Origin: Marivirga salinae
GTDB lineage: Bacteria > Bacteroidota > Bacteroidia > Cytophagales > Cyclobacteriaceae
Reading direction: 5' to 3'
DNA: 64,000 nt
Assembly: GCF_030503855.1 (NCBI RefSeq)
Contig: NZ_CP129971.1
Coordinates: forward strand, 1,867,501 to 1,931,500
Shown here: one piece after another, positions 9,301 to 16,702 of the stretch
Numbering within the stretch: the first letter of the stretch is position 1
How the letters are laid out: every line of letters starts with the position of its first letter
Position numbers and translations under genes: made by a program
The notes under the pieces: model-generated
The model's input: the letters and a program-made list of their open reading frames with translations, nothing else
What the model was told of the DNA's origin: nothing
Databases searched by the model: none

Positions 9301-12268
9301 AACTGCCACCTTTAATAACCTCACAAAAAACCAAACTGGAATTGTTAATATTGGAAAAGAAATAACTGTAGATGGAACGCTTCATATAGGTGCTGGAACT
9401 TTTGCTGATAATGGAAATAGTATAAATGTTAGTGGAACGGTAATTAATGATGCAGTTCATACTAGTAGTGGTGGAAATGGTATCATTTTTAATGGAACAA
9501 CTCAACAAGAGCTAAGGAGATCCGGCCAAGGAACCGGTACTTTTGGTATCGTAACCATAAATAATCCAGAAGGTGTTCAGATTCCTGATGGTAATGATTT
9601 CAGCTTTATTATCAATAATTCCTTACGACTTCAAGGTGGAGTGTTTGATATAGGAGGTAATCTGCTTACCCTTTCGGCCTCAGCAAATATTGAAGAGGTA
9701 AGTCCTTTCGGTATAAGTAATATGGTGGAAACTAATAGCTCCCTTTCTGATAATGGCTTAAGAAAGTTCTTGAATCCTATTAATAGCACCACAAATTTCA
9801 CATTCCCAATTGGACAGAGTAAATATACTCCCGCCATATTTACTATAAACAATAGTAGTGCAGGGAGTATAACCGTTCGTCCTACCAACGAGATACATCC
9901 TGCAATTGTAGAAGATGTAGAAGCTCCAAATGATGAGATTACTGACCGCGAAAATGTCTTGCAATACTATTGGACGATTGAAGCCAATGGGATTTCAGGT
10001 TTTGACGCTTATGTTATGTTGAAATATAGATCTTCAGATATAGAGGTTACTTCACCTTATTCCGAAAATAATTATATTCCTGCTCGTGTTTTTGAATCTA
10101 ATAACACCTGGGATAAGGCATTCAGCCAAGCTGCATTTGATGAAGCTAATCAAGAAATGACATTTCCTTTTTCAGGGGCTAATGATGCATTGATTACTGG
10201 TGATTACACGGCTGGGGTTAGTGTAGATAATTTAGATAACTCCTTAAACGGTGCTATTCCGAATGTAATAGAAGAATTTAGTACTGATGAGAGCGGTGGT
10301 GGAAACTTTGATGAATCGACAGCATGGTCAGAAGCAATACCGTTAGGAGGACCTCTGGGTGCTCAAATTACAATTAAGGCTGGTGATGTTCTTCGTTTGA
10401 ATAATAATAGTGTAAGATTATTTAAAACAATAATTGAAGCAGGTGCAATTCTAGAGGTACCCGAAACTATTGGTCATCGACTTGGAATAGTGGAAGGGAC
10501 AGGAACCTTACGATTAATTAGTGATGGAAATAGTGTTGTACTGCCTGCGGGATATTATGCCGATTTTTTCACTTGTGGTGGTGGTAGTCTCGAATATGCA
10601 GGTGCAGGTAATTATGATGTGATGGGAGCAATTAATACTGTTCAAAATTTAACTTTCTCAGGATCAGGAAATAGAATTCTTTCCAATTCTAACTTTACAG
10701 TTTGTAATGATCTTACTGTTTCAGGTCCTATAGTTAGTAATTCTGATGGTGTCATGGTGTCTGTCCAAAGAGATATGCTGGTGAATTCAGGTGGTTACAA
10801 CAATGGTGCAGGTAATTTACAGATTGACCGTAATATGGTTGTTGATGGTGGTACATTCAATGGCGGTAATGGTAATAATAAAACTGTTGTCGGAAATGTG
10901 AATATTAATTCTGGCATCTTAGAAATAGGGAATGCAGGAAATTTCAATATTCAAGGAAATCTTGTGCGTACTGGTGGTGCTTTTAATAGCGGGTCTTCAA
11001 CTTCTTCAGTAGTTATGAATGGCTCCTCCGTTCAAACTATTAGTGGCGATTTTACAGGTACTAATGATTTTTATAATCTAGAAATAAACAATGGAAGTGG
11101 GATAAGTCAAGCTGGTAATCTAGATTTAGACCGACAACTTAGGCTAACAAACGGAATAATCACCACCAATGGTAACGATTTCACGTTTGATGCTGACGCT
11201 TCAGCAAGTCCAGCCAAGGGGTCTAATGCTTCTTATATCAATGGTCGGGTGAAAAAAATACTTAATTCAGGTTCTTTTACATTTCCAATAGGGAAAGGCT
11301 CACGTTGGGGACATGCAAGTGTAATCGATCCTTCTGCTTCTGGATTTACATGGGAAGCAGAATATTACAACGGAGATCCAGGAGCTGACCCTGAAGTAGA
11401 TAATAAAACACCTTCTAACACAGCTGTAAAGAAAATAAGTGGAAATGAATACTGGAGGATCTCTAGTGGAGCGGCTCCTGCAGGAACCACTGCCAGAGTA
11501 GGTTTAAGTTGGGATGCAGCAAGTGATGTTTCTTCAAACGAATTTGAAAGAGCAGATTTAGTAGTAATGGCATGGAATGATGGAAATGGAAATTGGGATG
11601 ATTTTGGTGCGACAGCCTTTAATGATTTAGGAAGTACTGAAGGTAGTTTCCAATCCTCTAATTCTGTAAGCTTTACCGAAAAGGTTATTACTTTGGGCTC
11701 CACCGACCCTAATAATCCTCTACCTGTAGAATTTACTTTCTTTATTGCTGAGAATAAGTTTAACAGAGTAGAGCTAAAATGGCAAACAGCCTCTGAAATC
11801 AATAATGAATTCTTTGAAGTGCAGCGTTCATTTGATGGTAAAGAGTATGAAGCTATCGGAATTGTGGAAGGTAACGGTAATTCTAATCAAACTATTGATT
11901 ATGATTTCAAAGATTTTGCTCCTTTGGCCGGTGAATCTTACTACAGATTAAGACAAGTAGATTATGATGGTGCCTTTGAATATTCTGAAGTAGTGAGGGT
12001 GAGGAGAGCGCAAGCTGCTGATTTGATAGCGGTTCCGAATCCAACACAATCACAAAATATCCATTTAAGATTACTAGGTTTTCACGGAGAACAGAAAGTT
12101 CAAGTGACTATTTTTGATATTCAAGGTCGAAGACATTATCAGGCTATTCACAATCCCTCTGATTTGAATAAGCCTTTACCAATTAATCAAAATCTAAACT
12201 CTGGGATTTACATAGTGGATGTGAAACAAGGAAATATTAATAAGAAAGTTAGATTAATGGTTCGTTAA
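3326..12268 (+). CDS. Giant T9SS-secreted adhesin-like protein (2980 aa) with LamG-like domain and three large repeat blocks
   Basis: It has a signal peptide (1-24, ending FSQA), then a concanavalin/LamG-like domain (about 30-245, LQLWLRGDRGL and WQDQSGN) and a following conserved segment with DFGVIGLAND (DUF8202-like). After residue ~450 come three long Asn/Thr/Gly-rich beta-solenoid-like blocks. Each begins with a Trp motif (GDWDDPNTW ~455, GVWHDPDTW ~1358, STAWSE ~2330). Each has an FPIG/FPFG motif (~1221, ~2157, ~2650); the first two run on to a GDYTAA/GDYTAG end. A fibronectin-like region (ELKWQTASEINNEFFEVQRS) precedes a type A T9SS sorting domain (last ~80 residues, VPNPTQSQ and GIYIVDVKQG). 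It should pass the outer membrane by the type IX system and be anchored or released. A role in adhesion, gliding or polymer binding is inferred. No catalytic motif was recognised. Confidence 0.9.
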   Translation: MKRFYTILTVISISLFSPIIVFSQAGPAGVDTNLQLWLRGDRGLVSSDGSVSEWQDQSGNANDFTQVTTTGQPSVFPSTPGLNGLTSLDFDGSDDFLSDEDGENYINGNSAFSLFIVIQSDISGTDNGFLRTSPNNNNDEFFSLRYDASGANGGGSNVLKAGVSNRNVETSSGRQSTAAQFLGLQWQAATDAEIYINDLEDSPATADNGTASATSPISGADFVYLGNGPKNFWNGKIAEVIFFTRKIDPLERILVQNYLSSKYNIAFSTASNDKYNGDEASQGDYDFGVIGLANDGINPKRSTAQADGLSLTENGTTLSNGDYIFAGYKLVNNVVNDSDLGGVTGLQARWFRDWYFDITDSDNSSRTDFTFDIEDAGFVTQDLSSASAADYILLFRSGTSGSWTEVSTASSFSNTNNSITFNNIDPQEGYYTLGTKNNETSSIGPNPPETWYSYKSGDWDDPNTWTLDGSNSPLLVNPGNNIPSTDDNVVITLGKTVNIQEGANSGQNNISINGIEVIGRLNLTSSTGHNFTTIKGNGRIRMQGDVSGIDNFPAGDASLFADANAGGTLEIYGSGIDLTTGRTFNNIDINMSTSTDIVTLLSDYTLNGSLTINQGDFRINNTSSTTRLSLLIKENVLVQSTASISVGTANAYDGGASYYDRWHKMDVQGDFTNNGSVRLTNLSIPDYANPAANGAVTLSFSALNNSTFFCGGTTDLYNLVLNKGTDDTYILTVNASDKSHFGLFGVNNNGFATTNPTALSNKALWLANGTLRLKGKTHIPSLTEGGNDFPIGGSARLWLDDPDVFVSATANESNSWTGFSHGAPITVNNGGGNQGLYLYGKLQVDAGKFLLGEAEAINFRDEASGQIIVNGGELEATQIAISSFATTGTYSFIQSGGVVRINERFRGGDNSRYSLHLADPNMVVNLSGGEIIIQDRTNLGGLTIDSDPNNISVTGGLLTIDDRNGINEIITINSTAPFYNFILKDQNVTLDNNFTIINDFTLNNNINGDADIFNTLDFNVTVGGDFVINSGATYNNGANSILTINGGNDATIEINTGATQSISNLTINKGPLNDLVVTNGAASALNIPGNFRLENGNFLLSTFNTEIAGNVYLADTVSSLTETGKLILNGSVLQTITSEQGVVHNLDLDNNANLSLAGGELVIRKTLSLINGVLDINQYRLRLAGPDASISVTNPGTTRMIETSGLSSDRGVALYADANEIITFPFGSAGKYTPAEITLSNVTDDGYIILNPVNSILLTLEGGNDKALEYYWRLRNEGFTDIPSGTMIFDYDGTDDQNAGNLTPGRVVNVTREQLDGNVDKNNNRITITTAYTLLEGDYTAANNSLFNGTLRTLYAIQNGVWHDPDTWSEAQGGSPINNTNQLPGPGDIVVIGSTTENFSVAITDTDANGDPIAAYEPISIARLAILRYSNAESSLVTIKENGDVHDFGILTNIDPDNPVTSNHSSKIILTGNTLPAGDLGEFLTAPNTIWTYSRRFPGTNTTIIDQDDVNLGNTDFTSYTVGNTITEYPNLQFEYSNLTGGQITLPDVDITVNGDIRFFKGPNRILLNSSGVDGDVFVKRNINFNNGAVYVQFPFTGANERLLTVEGDINFLGNNANPTRFEVIDGVSTLNHKLRLQGNIINPGNNSNFIFFRATNKATVDLEFFGAGNSSFDLMPNIPALNRIIMDKGIDQSLSTTIFTNFTLGGDASGSSDTKPVVLENGTLNLNNAAINIDLNTGGDDFLIPSSAGLTLTQGQANVGGNDTGILLNGGLQISGGTLDMNDGTNNGNNYIEYSPTGNASLTINSGTLTVGSQIRRSLITNTGVLNYTQTGGTVLVGNNAAPVANRGVFEITGGVGDFTHTAGSFTVLRQNSANPSVAALILNPATSNLTGSTITLGDVATPASQNNFGINSNIALNELVINGNNNPTMNLQVRPLTMNGTLTVNSGATFDANGRNLILKGDFMNEGAYLGTNNTTFFSNLTATTYSGIGTATFNNLTKNQTGIVNIGKEITVDGTLHIGAGTFADNGNSINVSGTVINDAVHTSSGGNGIIFNGTTQQELRRSGQGTGTFGIVTINNPEGVQIPDGNDFSFIINNSLRLQGGVFDIGGNLLTLSASANIEEVSPFGISNMVETNSSLSDNGLRKFLNPINSTTNFTFPIGQSKYTPAIFTINNSSAGSITVRPTNEIHPAIVEDVEAPNDEITDRENVLQYYWTIEANGISGFDAYVMLKYRSSDIEVTSPYSENNYIPARVFESNNTWDKAFSQAAFDEANQEMTFPFSGANDALITGDYTAGVSVDNLDNSLNGAIPNVIEEFSTDESGGGNFDESTAWSEAIPLGGPLGAQITIKAGDVLRLNNNSVRLFKTIIEAGAILEVPETIGHRLGIVEGTGTLRLISDGNSVVLPAGYYADFFTCGGGSLEYAGAGNYDVMGAINTVQNLTFSGSGNRILSNSNFTVCNDLTVSGPIVSNSDGVMVSVQRDMLVNSGGYNNGAGNLQIDRNMVVDGGTFNGGNGNNKTVVGNVNINSGILEIGNAGNFNIQGNLVRTGGAFNSGSSTSSVVMNGSSVQTISGDFTGTNDFYNLEINNGSGISQAGNLDLDRQLRLTNGIITTNGNDFTFDADASASPAKGSNASYINGRVKKILNSGSFTFPIGKGSRWGHASVIDPSASGFTWEAEYYNGDPGADPEVDNKTPSNTAVKKISGNEYWRISSGAAPAGTTARVGLSWDAASDVSSNEFERADLVVMAWNDGNGNWDDFGATAFNDLGSTEGSFQSSNSVSFTEKVITLGSTDPNNPLPVEFTFFIAENKFNRVELKWQTASEINNEFFEVQRSFDGKEYEAIGIVEGNGNSNQTIDYDFKDFAPLAGESYYRLRQVDYDGAFEYSEVVRVRRAQAADLIAVPNPTQSQNIHLRLLGFHGEQKVQVTIFDIQGRRHYQAIHNPSDLNKPLPINQNLNSGIYIVDVKQGNINKKVRLMVR

Positions 12269-12293
12269 AAAGCGAATACAAAATATTAATAAT

Positions 12294-12322
12294 AAGGGAT
12301 GCAGTTTTGTATCCCTTTTTTA
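12294..12322 (+). terminator. Rho-independent terminator after the giant gene
   Basis: Stem AAGGGAT (12294-12300), 10-nt loop, ATCCCTT (12311-12317), followed by a T-rich tract. It lies 25 nt after the stop codon. Confidence 0.75.
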
Positions 12323-12361
12323 TTGAATAAGTAAATTATTTTCAACTATTCGCTCAAAGCA

Positions 12362-12392
12362 TTTTATCCTGAAGAAATCCCACTTAATTTTG
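12362..12392 (+). promoter_or_regulatory. Putative promoter giving a leaderless ABC-F transcript
   Basis: TAATTTTG at 12385-12392 matches the -7 box, and TTTT at 12362-12365 sits 19 nt upstream at the -33 position. Only 4 nt separate the -7 box from the ATG at 12397, so transcription should start at or next to the start codon. Confidence 0.5.
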
Positions 12393-12396
12393 CATC

Positions 12397-14304
12397 ATGC
12401 TTTCTATTAATAATTTAGACTACTACATAGGTGATAGAGCCTTATTTGATAATGCTTCTTTACACATAAAACCAAAAGATAAAATTGGTTTGATTGGACT
12501 AAATGGGCAAGGGAAATCCACTTTACTTAAAATCATCAATGGGGATATGACGCCCGATAAAGGTGAAGTCCAAATGAGTAAAGACTGCACCATTGGTTTC
12601 TTAAATCAGGATTTACTTTCTTTCCAGTCAGATGACAGCATTTTGCATGTAGCCATGCAAGCTTTCAAGGAAGCTTTAAAATTGCAGGAGAAAATTGAAT
12701 CTATTTTGAAAAAAATGGAAGAAGATTATTCCGATGATTTGGTGGATAAGCTCACCAAAGCTCAAGAACAATATGAAATGATGGAAGGCTACAGCTTGCA
12801 AGCTAAGGCTGAAGAAATATTAGAAGGGATAGGTTTTAAAACGGAAGATCTAAGTCGTCCGCTCAAGACTTTTTCAGGGGGATGGAGAATGCGAGTGATG
12901 TTAGCAAAGCTTTTATTGGAAAAGCCATCTCTATTGATGTTAGATGAGCCTACCAACCACTTGGATTTACCTTCTATCCAATGGATTGAAAATTATCTAA
13001 AGTCTTATGAAGGGGCTTATATCATTGTTTCGCATGATAGAGAGTTTTTGAATAGAACAATAGATATTACCGTTGAGGTTGATCAGCAGCAATTGAATGT
13101 ATACGCTGGTAATTGGAGCTTTTATAATGAAGAAAAAGCTTTGCGTGCGGAGTTGCAACAAAATGCTTATGAAAATCAGCAACAGAAAATAAAGCAGACC
13201 GAGCAATTTATTAACCGTTTCCGTTCTAAAGCCACCAAAGCAAAGCAGGTACAATCTAGAGTGAAAGCGCTAGATAGAATGGATAAAGTGGATGCCGTGG
13301 TGGATAATAATGCTACCATAAATTTTAGCTTTAATATCAATAACAAATCGGGTAGGCATATTGTAAGGTTGCATGAAGTTTCTAAATCTTATGGAGATAT
13401 CAAGATTTTAGAAAAAACAGATGCGCATATTGAAAGAGGTGATAAGATTGCCTTGATAGGCGCAAATGGTAAGGGTAAATCTACTTTGCTAAGAATAATA
13501 GCAGGAGAGGAAAAGATTAATGGGGAAAGAGAAGAAGGCTATAATGTAGAATTCGGTTTTTTCGCTCAGCACCAGTTGGAATCATTAAATATCAATAATG
13601 AGATATTAGATGAATTGAAGCAAGCAGGTAGTGATAGAACTGAAATGGAGCTTAGAAACTTATTGGGTTGTTTCCTTTTTAGAGATGAGGAGGTTTTTAA
13701 GAAAATTAAAGTCCTTTCCGGAGGTGAAAAATCCCGTGTGGCTTTATCTAAAACCATGATTTCCAATGCGAATTTCCTACTGCTGGATGAGCCTACCAAC
13801 CACTTGGATATGCAATCGGAAAACATTCTGATTCAAGCTTTGCAGCAATATGAGGGGTCTTTTATTACAGTATCCCACAATAGGTATTTTGTATCGAATG
13901 TAGCCAATAAAATCTGGTGGATTGAAGATTATCAGGTGAAAGAATATCCTGGTACTTATGATGAATTCCAGAATTGGTTTGCTAAAAGAGAAGCTGCCAA
14001 AGCCGATGATCAGAAAATTGAGGACGAAATAAAAAAAGAGCAGAAAAAAGAAAAGCAATCCAAACCTAGGCATCAACCAGAAGATGCAGAATTGAAAGCC
14101 AAACAAAAAGAACTTTCTAAATTGGAAACTCAAATTGAGAAATTGGAATTGAATAAAAAAAGTCTAGAAGAAGAATTGGCTAAACCCTCAGTTTATGGCA
14201 ATCCAGATAATCTTTTTGAAGTGAATCAGGAATTTGATAAAGTAAATAAGGAATTAGAAGACTTAACAGAGCAATGGGAAAATTTGGCGATAGAGTTGGA
14301 GTAA
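12397..14304 (+). CDS. ABC-F family ATP-binding protein (ribosome-associated type)
   Basis: 635 residues with two ABC ATPase domains in one chain and no membrane segments. Domain 1 has Walker A GLNGQGKST (~38), signature FSGGW (~160) and Walker B LLMLDEPTNHLD. Domain 2 has Walker A GANGKGKST (~358), signature LSGGE and LLLDEPTNHLD. The linker between them (about 235-320) is basic and helical, as in ABC-F proteins that reach into the ribosomal E site. A Lys/Glu-rich coiled coil occupies the last ~90 residues, as in Uup/YdiF-type members. ABC-F proteins act on translation or drug-stalled ribosomes rather than transport. The paralogue (Uup, YdiF, EttA or resistance type) cannot be fixed by eye. 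It is monocistronic, with its own promoter candidate. Confidence 0.92.
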   Translation: MLSINNLDYYIGDRALFDNASLHIKPKDKIGLIGLNGQGKSTLLKIINGDMTPDKGEVQMSKDCTIGFLNQDLLSFQSDDSILHVAMQAFKEALKLQEKIESILKKMEEDYSDDLVDKLTKAQEQYEMMEGYSLQAKAEEILEGIGFKTEDLSRPLKTFSGGWRMRVMLAKLLLEKPSLLMLDEPTNHLDLPSIQWIENYLKSYEGAYIIVSHDREFLNRTIDITVEVDQQQLNVYAGNWSFYNEEKALRAELQQNAYENQQQKIKQTEQFINRFRSKATKAKQVQSRVKALDRMDKVDAVVDNNATINFSFNINNKSGRHIVRLHEVSKSYGDIKILEKTDAHIERGDKIALIGANGKGKSTLLRIIAGEEKINGEREEGYNVEFGFFAQHQLESLNINNEILDELKQAGSDRTEMELRNLLGCFLFRDEEVFKKIKVLSGGEKSRVALSKTMISNANFLLLDEPTNHLDMQSENILIQALQQYEGSFITVSHNRYFVSNVANKIWWIEDYQVKEYPGTYDEFQNWFAKREAAKADDQKIEDEIKKEQKKEKQSKPRHQPEDAELKAKQKELSKLETQIEKLELNKKSLEEELAKPSVYGNPDNLFEVNQEFDKVNKELEDLTEQWENLAIELE

Positions 14305-14354
14305 GTCCCAACCAGCCTTCGACTCACAAATGGGGAGATCCAAAGCTATTTAGT

Positions 14355-14370
14355 TAAGGAAATTTCCTTA
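14355..14370. repeat. Perfect 16-bp palindrome
   Basis: TAAGGAAATTTCCTTA is identical to its reverse complement. It lies 50 nt after the ABC-F stop codon. No T-tract follows, so it is not an obvious terminator. Confidence 0.6.
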
Positions 14371-14384
14371 TTGAGATTTTCGTT

Positions 14385-14494
14385 TTAGCGAAAAACCTTT
14401 TGATTTCTTTTGTGTCTCTTGTGGTTAAAATTTGCTAATCTGGGTGCAGATTAGCAACATTCTTTTTTAACCACAAAACAATAGAATACAAAGG
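14385..14494. repeat. Imperfect palindromic intergenic repeat
   Basis: The outer arms read CTTTTGTG...TTGTGGTTAAAA and TTTTAACCACAA...CAAAGG, in opposite orientation. The centre is a perfect hairpin, GCTAATCT (14434-14441), 6-nt loop, AGATTAGC (14448-14455). The left arm, with AGCGAAAAA, CTTTTG and TGTGGTTAA in order, resembles 35697-35769, so this looks like a dispersed non-coding repeat family. Confidence 0.55.
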
Positions 14495-14751
14495 AAAATT
14501 ACCTTGATTATTTCTTAGGATAAAAGTTAAATATATAGCTTAAATCTTAACTTAATAATATTGGGGGTAGATCGTAGGTGAATTCTTTAATTAAAGCTCA
14601 ATTATAATATTGGCTTAAGCCTCCAATTGGATGTTTATTTCGTATGAAAAAAGAAAGTTAAAACGGCATAACAAAACATGAATTTTTCACAAAATTGTAG
14701 TTTTATAATAAAACGCCATTTTAAGAATATCTAAGACTTTAAATACTCACT

Positions 14752-15888
14752 ATGCCCCCAATCTTCAAAGACCTAAGAGTAATTGAACTTGCCAATGTGT
14801 TAGCCGGACCATCTGTCGGTCAGTTTTTCGCTGAACTAGGAGCTGAGGTTATTAAAATTGAAAACCCCAAGACTAAAGGAGATGTCACCCGCTCGTGGAA
14901 ACTCAAAAACGAGAAGGCTGAGAACTCAATTTCCGCTTATTTTTCTGCTGCTAATAGTGGCAAAAAATCAATAGCCTTAGACTTATGGGATGAAGAAGAT
15001 TTAACCATTCTTTATAAATTAATTGCCAAATCGGATATTGTTATTGCCAGTTACAAAGCAGGTGATGCTAAGAAGTTGAGGGTTGATTATCAGTCGCTTA
15101 AATCTGTTAACCCAAAAATTATTTACGGGCAAATTACTGGTTATGGAGATGAGGATGAAAGAGTTGGTTATGATGCAATAATTCAAGCAGAAAGCGGATT
15201 TATGAGCATGAATGGAGAACCGGATGGAAATTCTTTAAAAATGCCAGTAGCCTTGGTAGATGTTCTGGCAGCGCACCATTTGAAGGAAGCTATTTTGCTA
15301 GCTTATATCAATTTGCTTAAAAACAATGAAGGTTCAAAAGTATCCGTTTCCTTATTCGAATCAGCTATTGCATCTTTAGCCAATCAAGCCACTAATTTTT
15401 TGATAGCTGGACATAACCCACAAAAAATGGGAGCGGAGCATCCTAATATTGCACCCTATGGAACAGTTTTAAAAACTGTAGATCACAATGAAATTCTTTT
15501 GGCAGTAGGGACAAATTCTCAATTTCAAAAGCTTTGTAAAGTTTTTGAAATGCCTGAAATTTCTGAAGATGATAGGTTTAAAACCAATGCTTTGCGGGTG
15601 GAAAATAGGATAATATTAAATCAGTTATTATTGGAGAAAGCAAAATTATTTCAATCCGAAATCCTCATTGAAAAATTAAAAACAGCTCAAGTTCCAGCCG
15701 GAAAATTGCAATCAGTACAGGAAGTTTTAGAAGGAAAAGATGCTAAAAATATGATTTTAAAATCAGCAGAAATGAACTTCGGATTAAGAAATTTTGCTGG
15801 TATTTTATCATTTATGGGAAAATCCTCCCACCTTGCCCCACCACCTAATTTTGATCAAGACAGAGACGAAATACTAGCTGTAATCTAA
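14752..15888 (+). CDS. CaiB/BaiF family (family III) CoA-transferase
   Basis: 378 residues, close to the usual ~380-400. The N-terminus FKDLRVIELANVLAGPSVGQFFAELGAEVIKIENP is the family hallmark, binding CoA in a Rossmann-like fold. The catalytic Asp that forms the acyl anhydride is expected in GYDAIIQAESG (Asp ~140). Further family motifs are PKIIYGQITGYG and the PVALVDVLAAHH segment. Members move CoA between carboxylic acids such as formyl/oxalyl, succinyl, carnitine or bile acids, or act as racemases. The substrate cannot be read from the sequence and no partner gene is adjacent. The start is the first ATG and fits the family N-terminus. Confidence 0.9.
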   Translation: MPPIFKDLRVIELANVLAGPSVGQFFAELGAEVIKIENPKTKGDVTRSWKLKNEKAENSISAYFSAANSGKKSIALDLWDEEDLTILYKLIAKSDIVIASYKAGDAKKLRVDYQSLKSVNPKIIYGQITGYGDEDERVGYDAIIQAESGFMSMNGEPDGNSLKMPVALVDVLAAHHLKEAILLAYINLLKNNEGSKVSVSLFESAIASLANQATNFLIAGHNPQKMGAEHPNIAPYGTVLKTVDHNEILLAVGTNSQFQKLCKVFEMPEISEDDRFKTNALRVENRIILNQLLLEKAKLFQSEILIEKLKTAQVPAGKLQSVQEVLEGKDAKNMILKSAEMNFGLRNFAGILSFMGKSSHLAPPPNFDQDRDEILAVI

Positions 15889-16159
15889 ATTTTAGCCTAT
15901 TATTCAATGATTTTGGGCCAAAACCAATTCTTCAAACATTACACGCTCACGTTTTTTATAAAATTTTTGTTTATATCTGATAATCAAAAACTTATAAATT
16001 TTGAATCATTAGATTTCATATTTTTTAAAGTATTGATTTTTAATGAGTTGTATGATTTTATTCTGCTCAATTTTAAATTGAATGGAATAATTAAAAACAT
16101 TCTTTCACTGCTTTTGAGCCTGTTTTCCTTGTCTTTTTGACGCCCAAAATGTAATCTTT
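15889..16159. other. AT-rich spacer upstream of the dcw operon
   Basis: No supported gene. A 77-codon frame at 15907-16140 is Phe/Leu/Ile-rich and encodes no recognisable protein, as expected from AT-rich DNA. No strong terminator was seen. Confidence 0.5.
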
Positions 16160-16204
16160 TTGAGAAATGTGTAAAAAAGTGGGGGAAAGTGGTATGAAAT
16201 GTCG
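16160..16204 (+). promoter_or_regulatory. MraZ-type binding region: TG-phased repeats at 10-bp spacing
   Basis: TG dinucleotides recur exactly every 10 bp at 16160, 16170, 16180, 16190 and 16200: TGAGA, TGTAA, TGGGG, TGGTA, TGTCG. In E. coli, MraZ binds TGGGN repeats separated by 5 nt, i.e. a 10-bp period, upstream of its own gene. Only the third repeat is a full TGGGN; the fourth is close. The array lies just upstream of the mraZ -7 box, so autoregulation of the operon is likely. Confidence 0.6.
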
Positions 16205-16214
16205 CATATTGTTT

Positions 16215-16222
16215 TAGCTTTG
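16215..16222 (+). promoter_or_regulatory. Putative -7 box of the dcw operon promoter
   Basis: TAGCTTTG matches TAnnTTTG exactly; the start codon follows 28 nt later. No TTTG is present at the -33 position, which is occupied by the TGG repeats, suggesting a promoter dependent on or controlled by the bound protein. Confidence 0.5.
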
Positions 16223-16250
16223 CATATAAGAAATTGTGTAAACTATAAGC

Positions 16251-16697
16251 ATGGCATTCTTCACCGGTGAATATGATTGTAAGCTAGACGCCAAAGGGCG
16301 TATGGTCTTGCCTGCCAAGATCAAAAATGCTCTACCCGAGGGAAGTGGTGATGAAATAGTTGTGCGCAGAGGTTTCGAGCCTTGTTTAGTTCTTTATCCA
16401 ATGCTTGAATACAAAAAGATTTTTTCAAAGATTGCCGGTTTGAATGAATTTAATCCAGAATACAGAAATCTACAACGCAACTTCTTTAGAGGCAATGCAA
16501 TCGTGGAACTCGACAGTGCAGGAAGAATATTGATTCCTAAAAATATGATGGCTTTTGCCGGATTGGAAAGAGAATCGATAGTGGTGGGAATGGGAAATCG
16601 AGTTGAAATATGGGATGCATCAAAATATGATGATTACCTGATTAAAGACCAGCAGGAATTTTCTGATTTGGCTGAGAAACACCTTTTTGAATCTTAA
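16251..16697 (+). CDS. mraZ: Transcriptional regulator MraZ
   Basis: 148 residues with the two SpoVT/AbrB-like halves of MraZ, each carrying its DxxxR motif: DAKGR (~14) in the first and DSAGR (~88) in the second. The protein forms a ring that binds repeated TGGGN boxes and represses its own operon in E. coli. First gene of the dcw cluster, ending 5 nt before rsmH. The upstream TG-phased repeats at 16160-16204 are its likely target. Confidence 0.96.
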   Translation: MAFFTGEYDCKLDAKGRMVLPAKIKNALPEGSGDEIVVRRGFEPCLVLYPMLEYKKIFSKIAGLNEFNPEYRNLQRNFFRGNAIVELDSAGRILIPKNMMAFAGLERESIVVGMGNRVEIWDASKYDDYLIKDQQEFSDLAEKHLFES

Positions 16698-16702
16698 TCC
16701 CT

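Larger units (their letters stand above)
14305..14751. other. 447-bp intergenic region with palindromic repeats
   Basis: No gene is supported here. It contains a perfect 16-bp palindrome (14355-14370) and a larger inverted-repeat element (14385-14494), described separately. The remainder is AT-rich with no clear promoter box before the CoA-transferase gene. Confidence 0.6.

Noticed and set aside
11365-11802. 145-residue minus-strand frame inside the first giant gene
   Set aside because: Antisense to a continuous coding frame with clear domains; no independent support.
15907-16140. 77-residue Phe/Leu-rich frame between the CoA-transferase and mraZ genes
   Set aside because: Composition follows AT-rich DNA, no leader or family motif, and no promoter; treated as non-coding.
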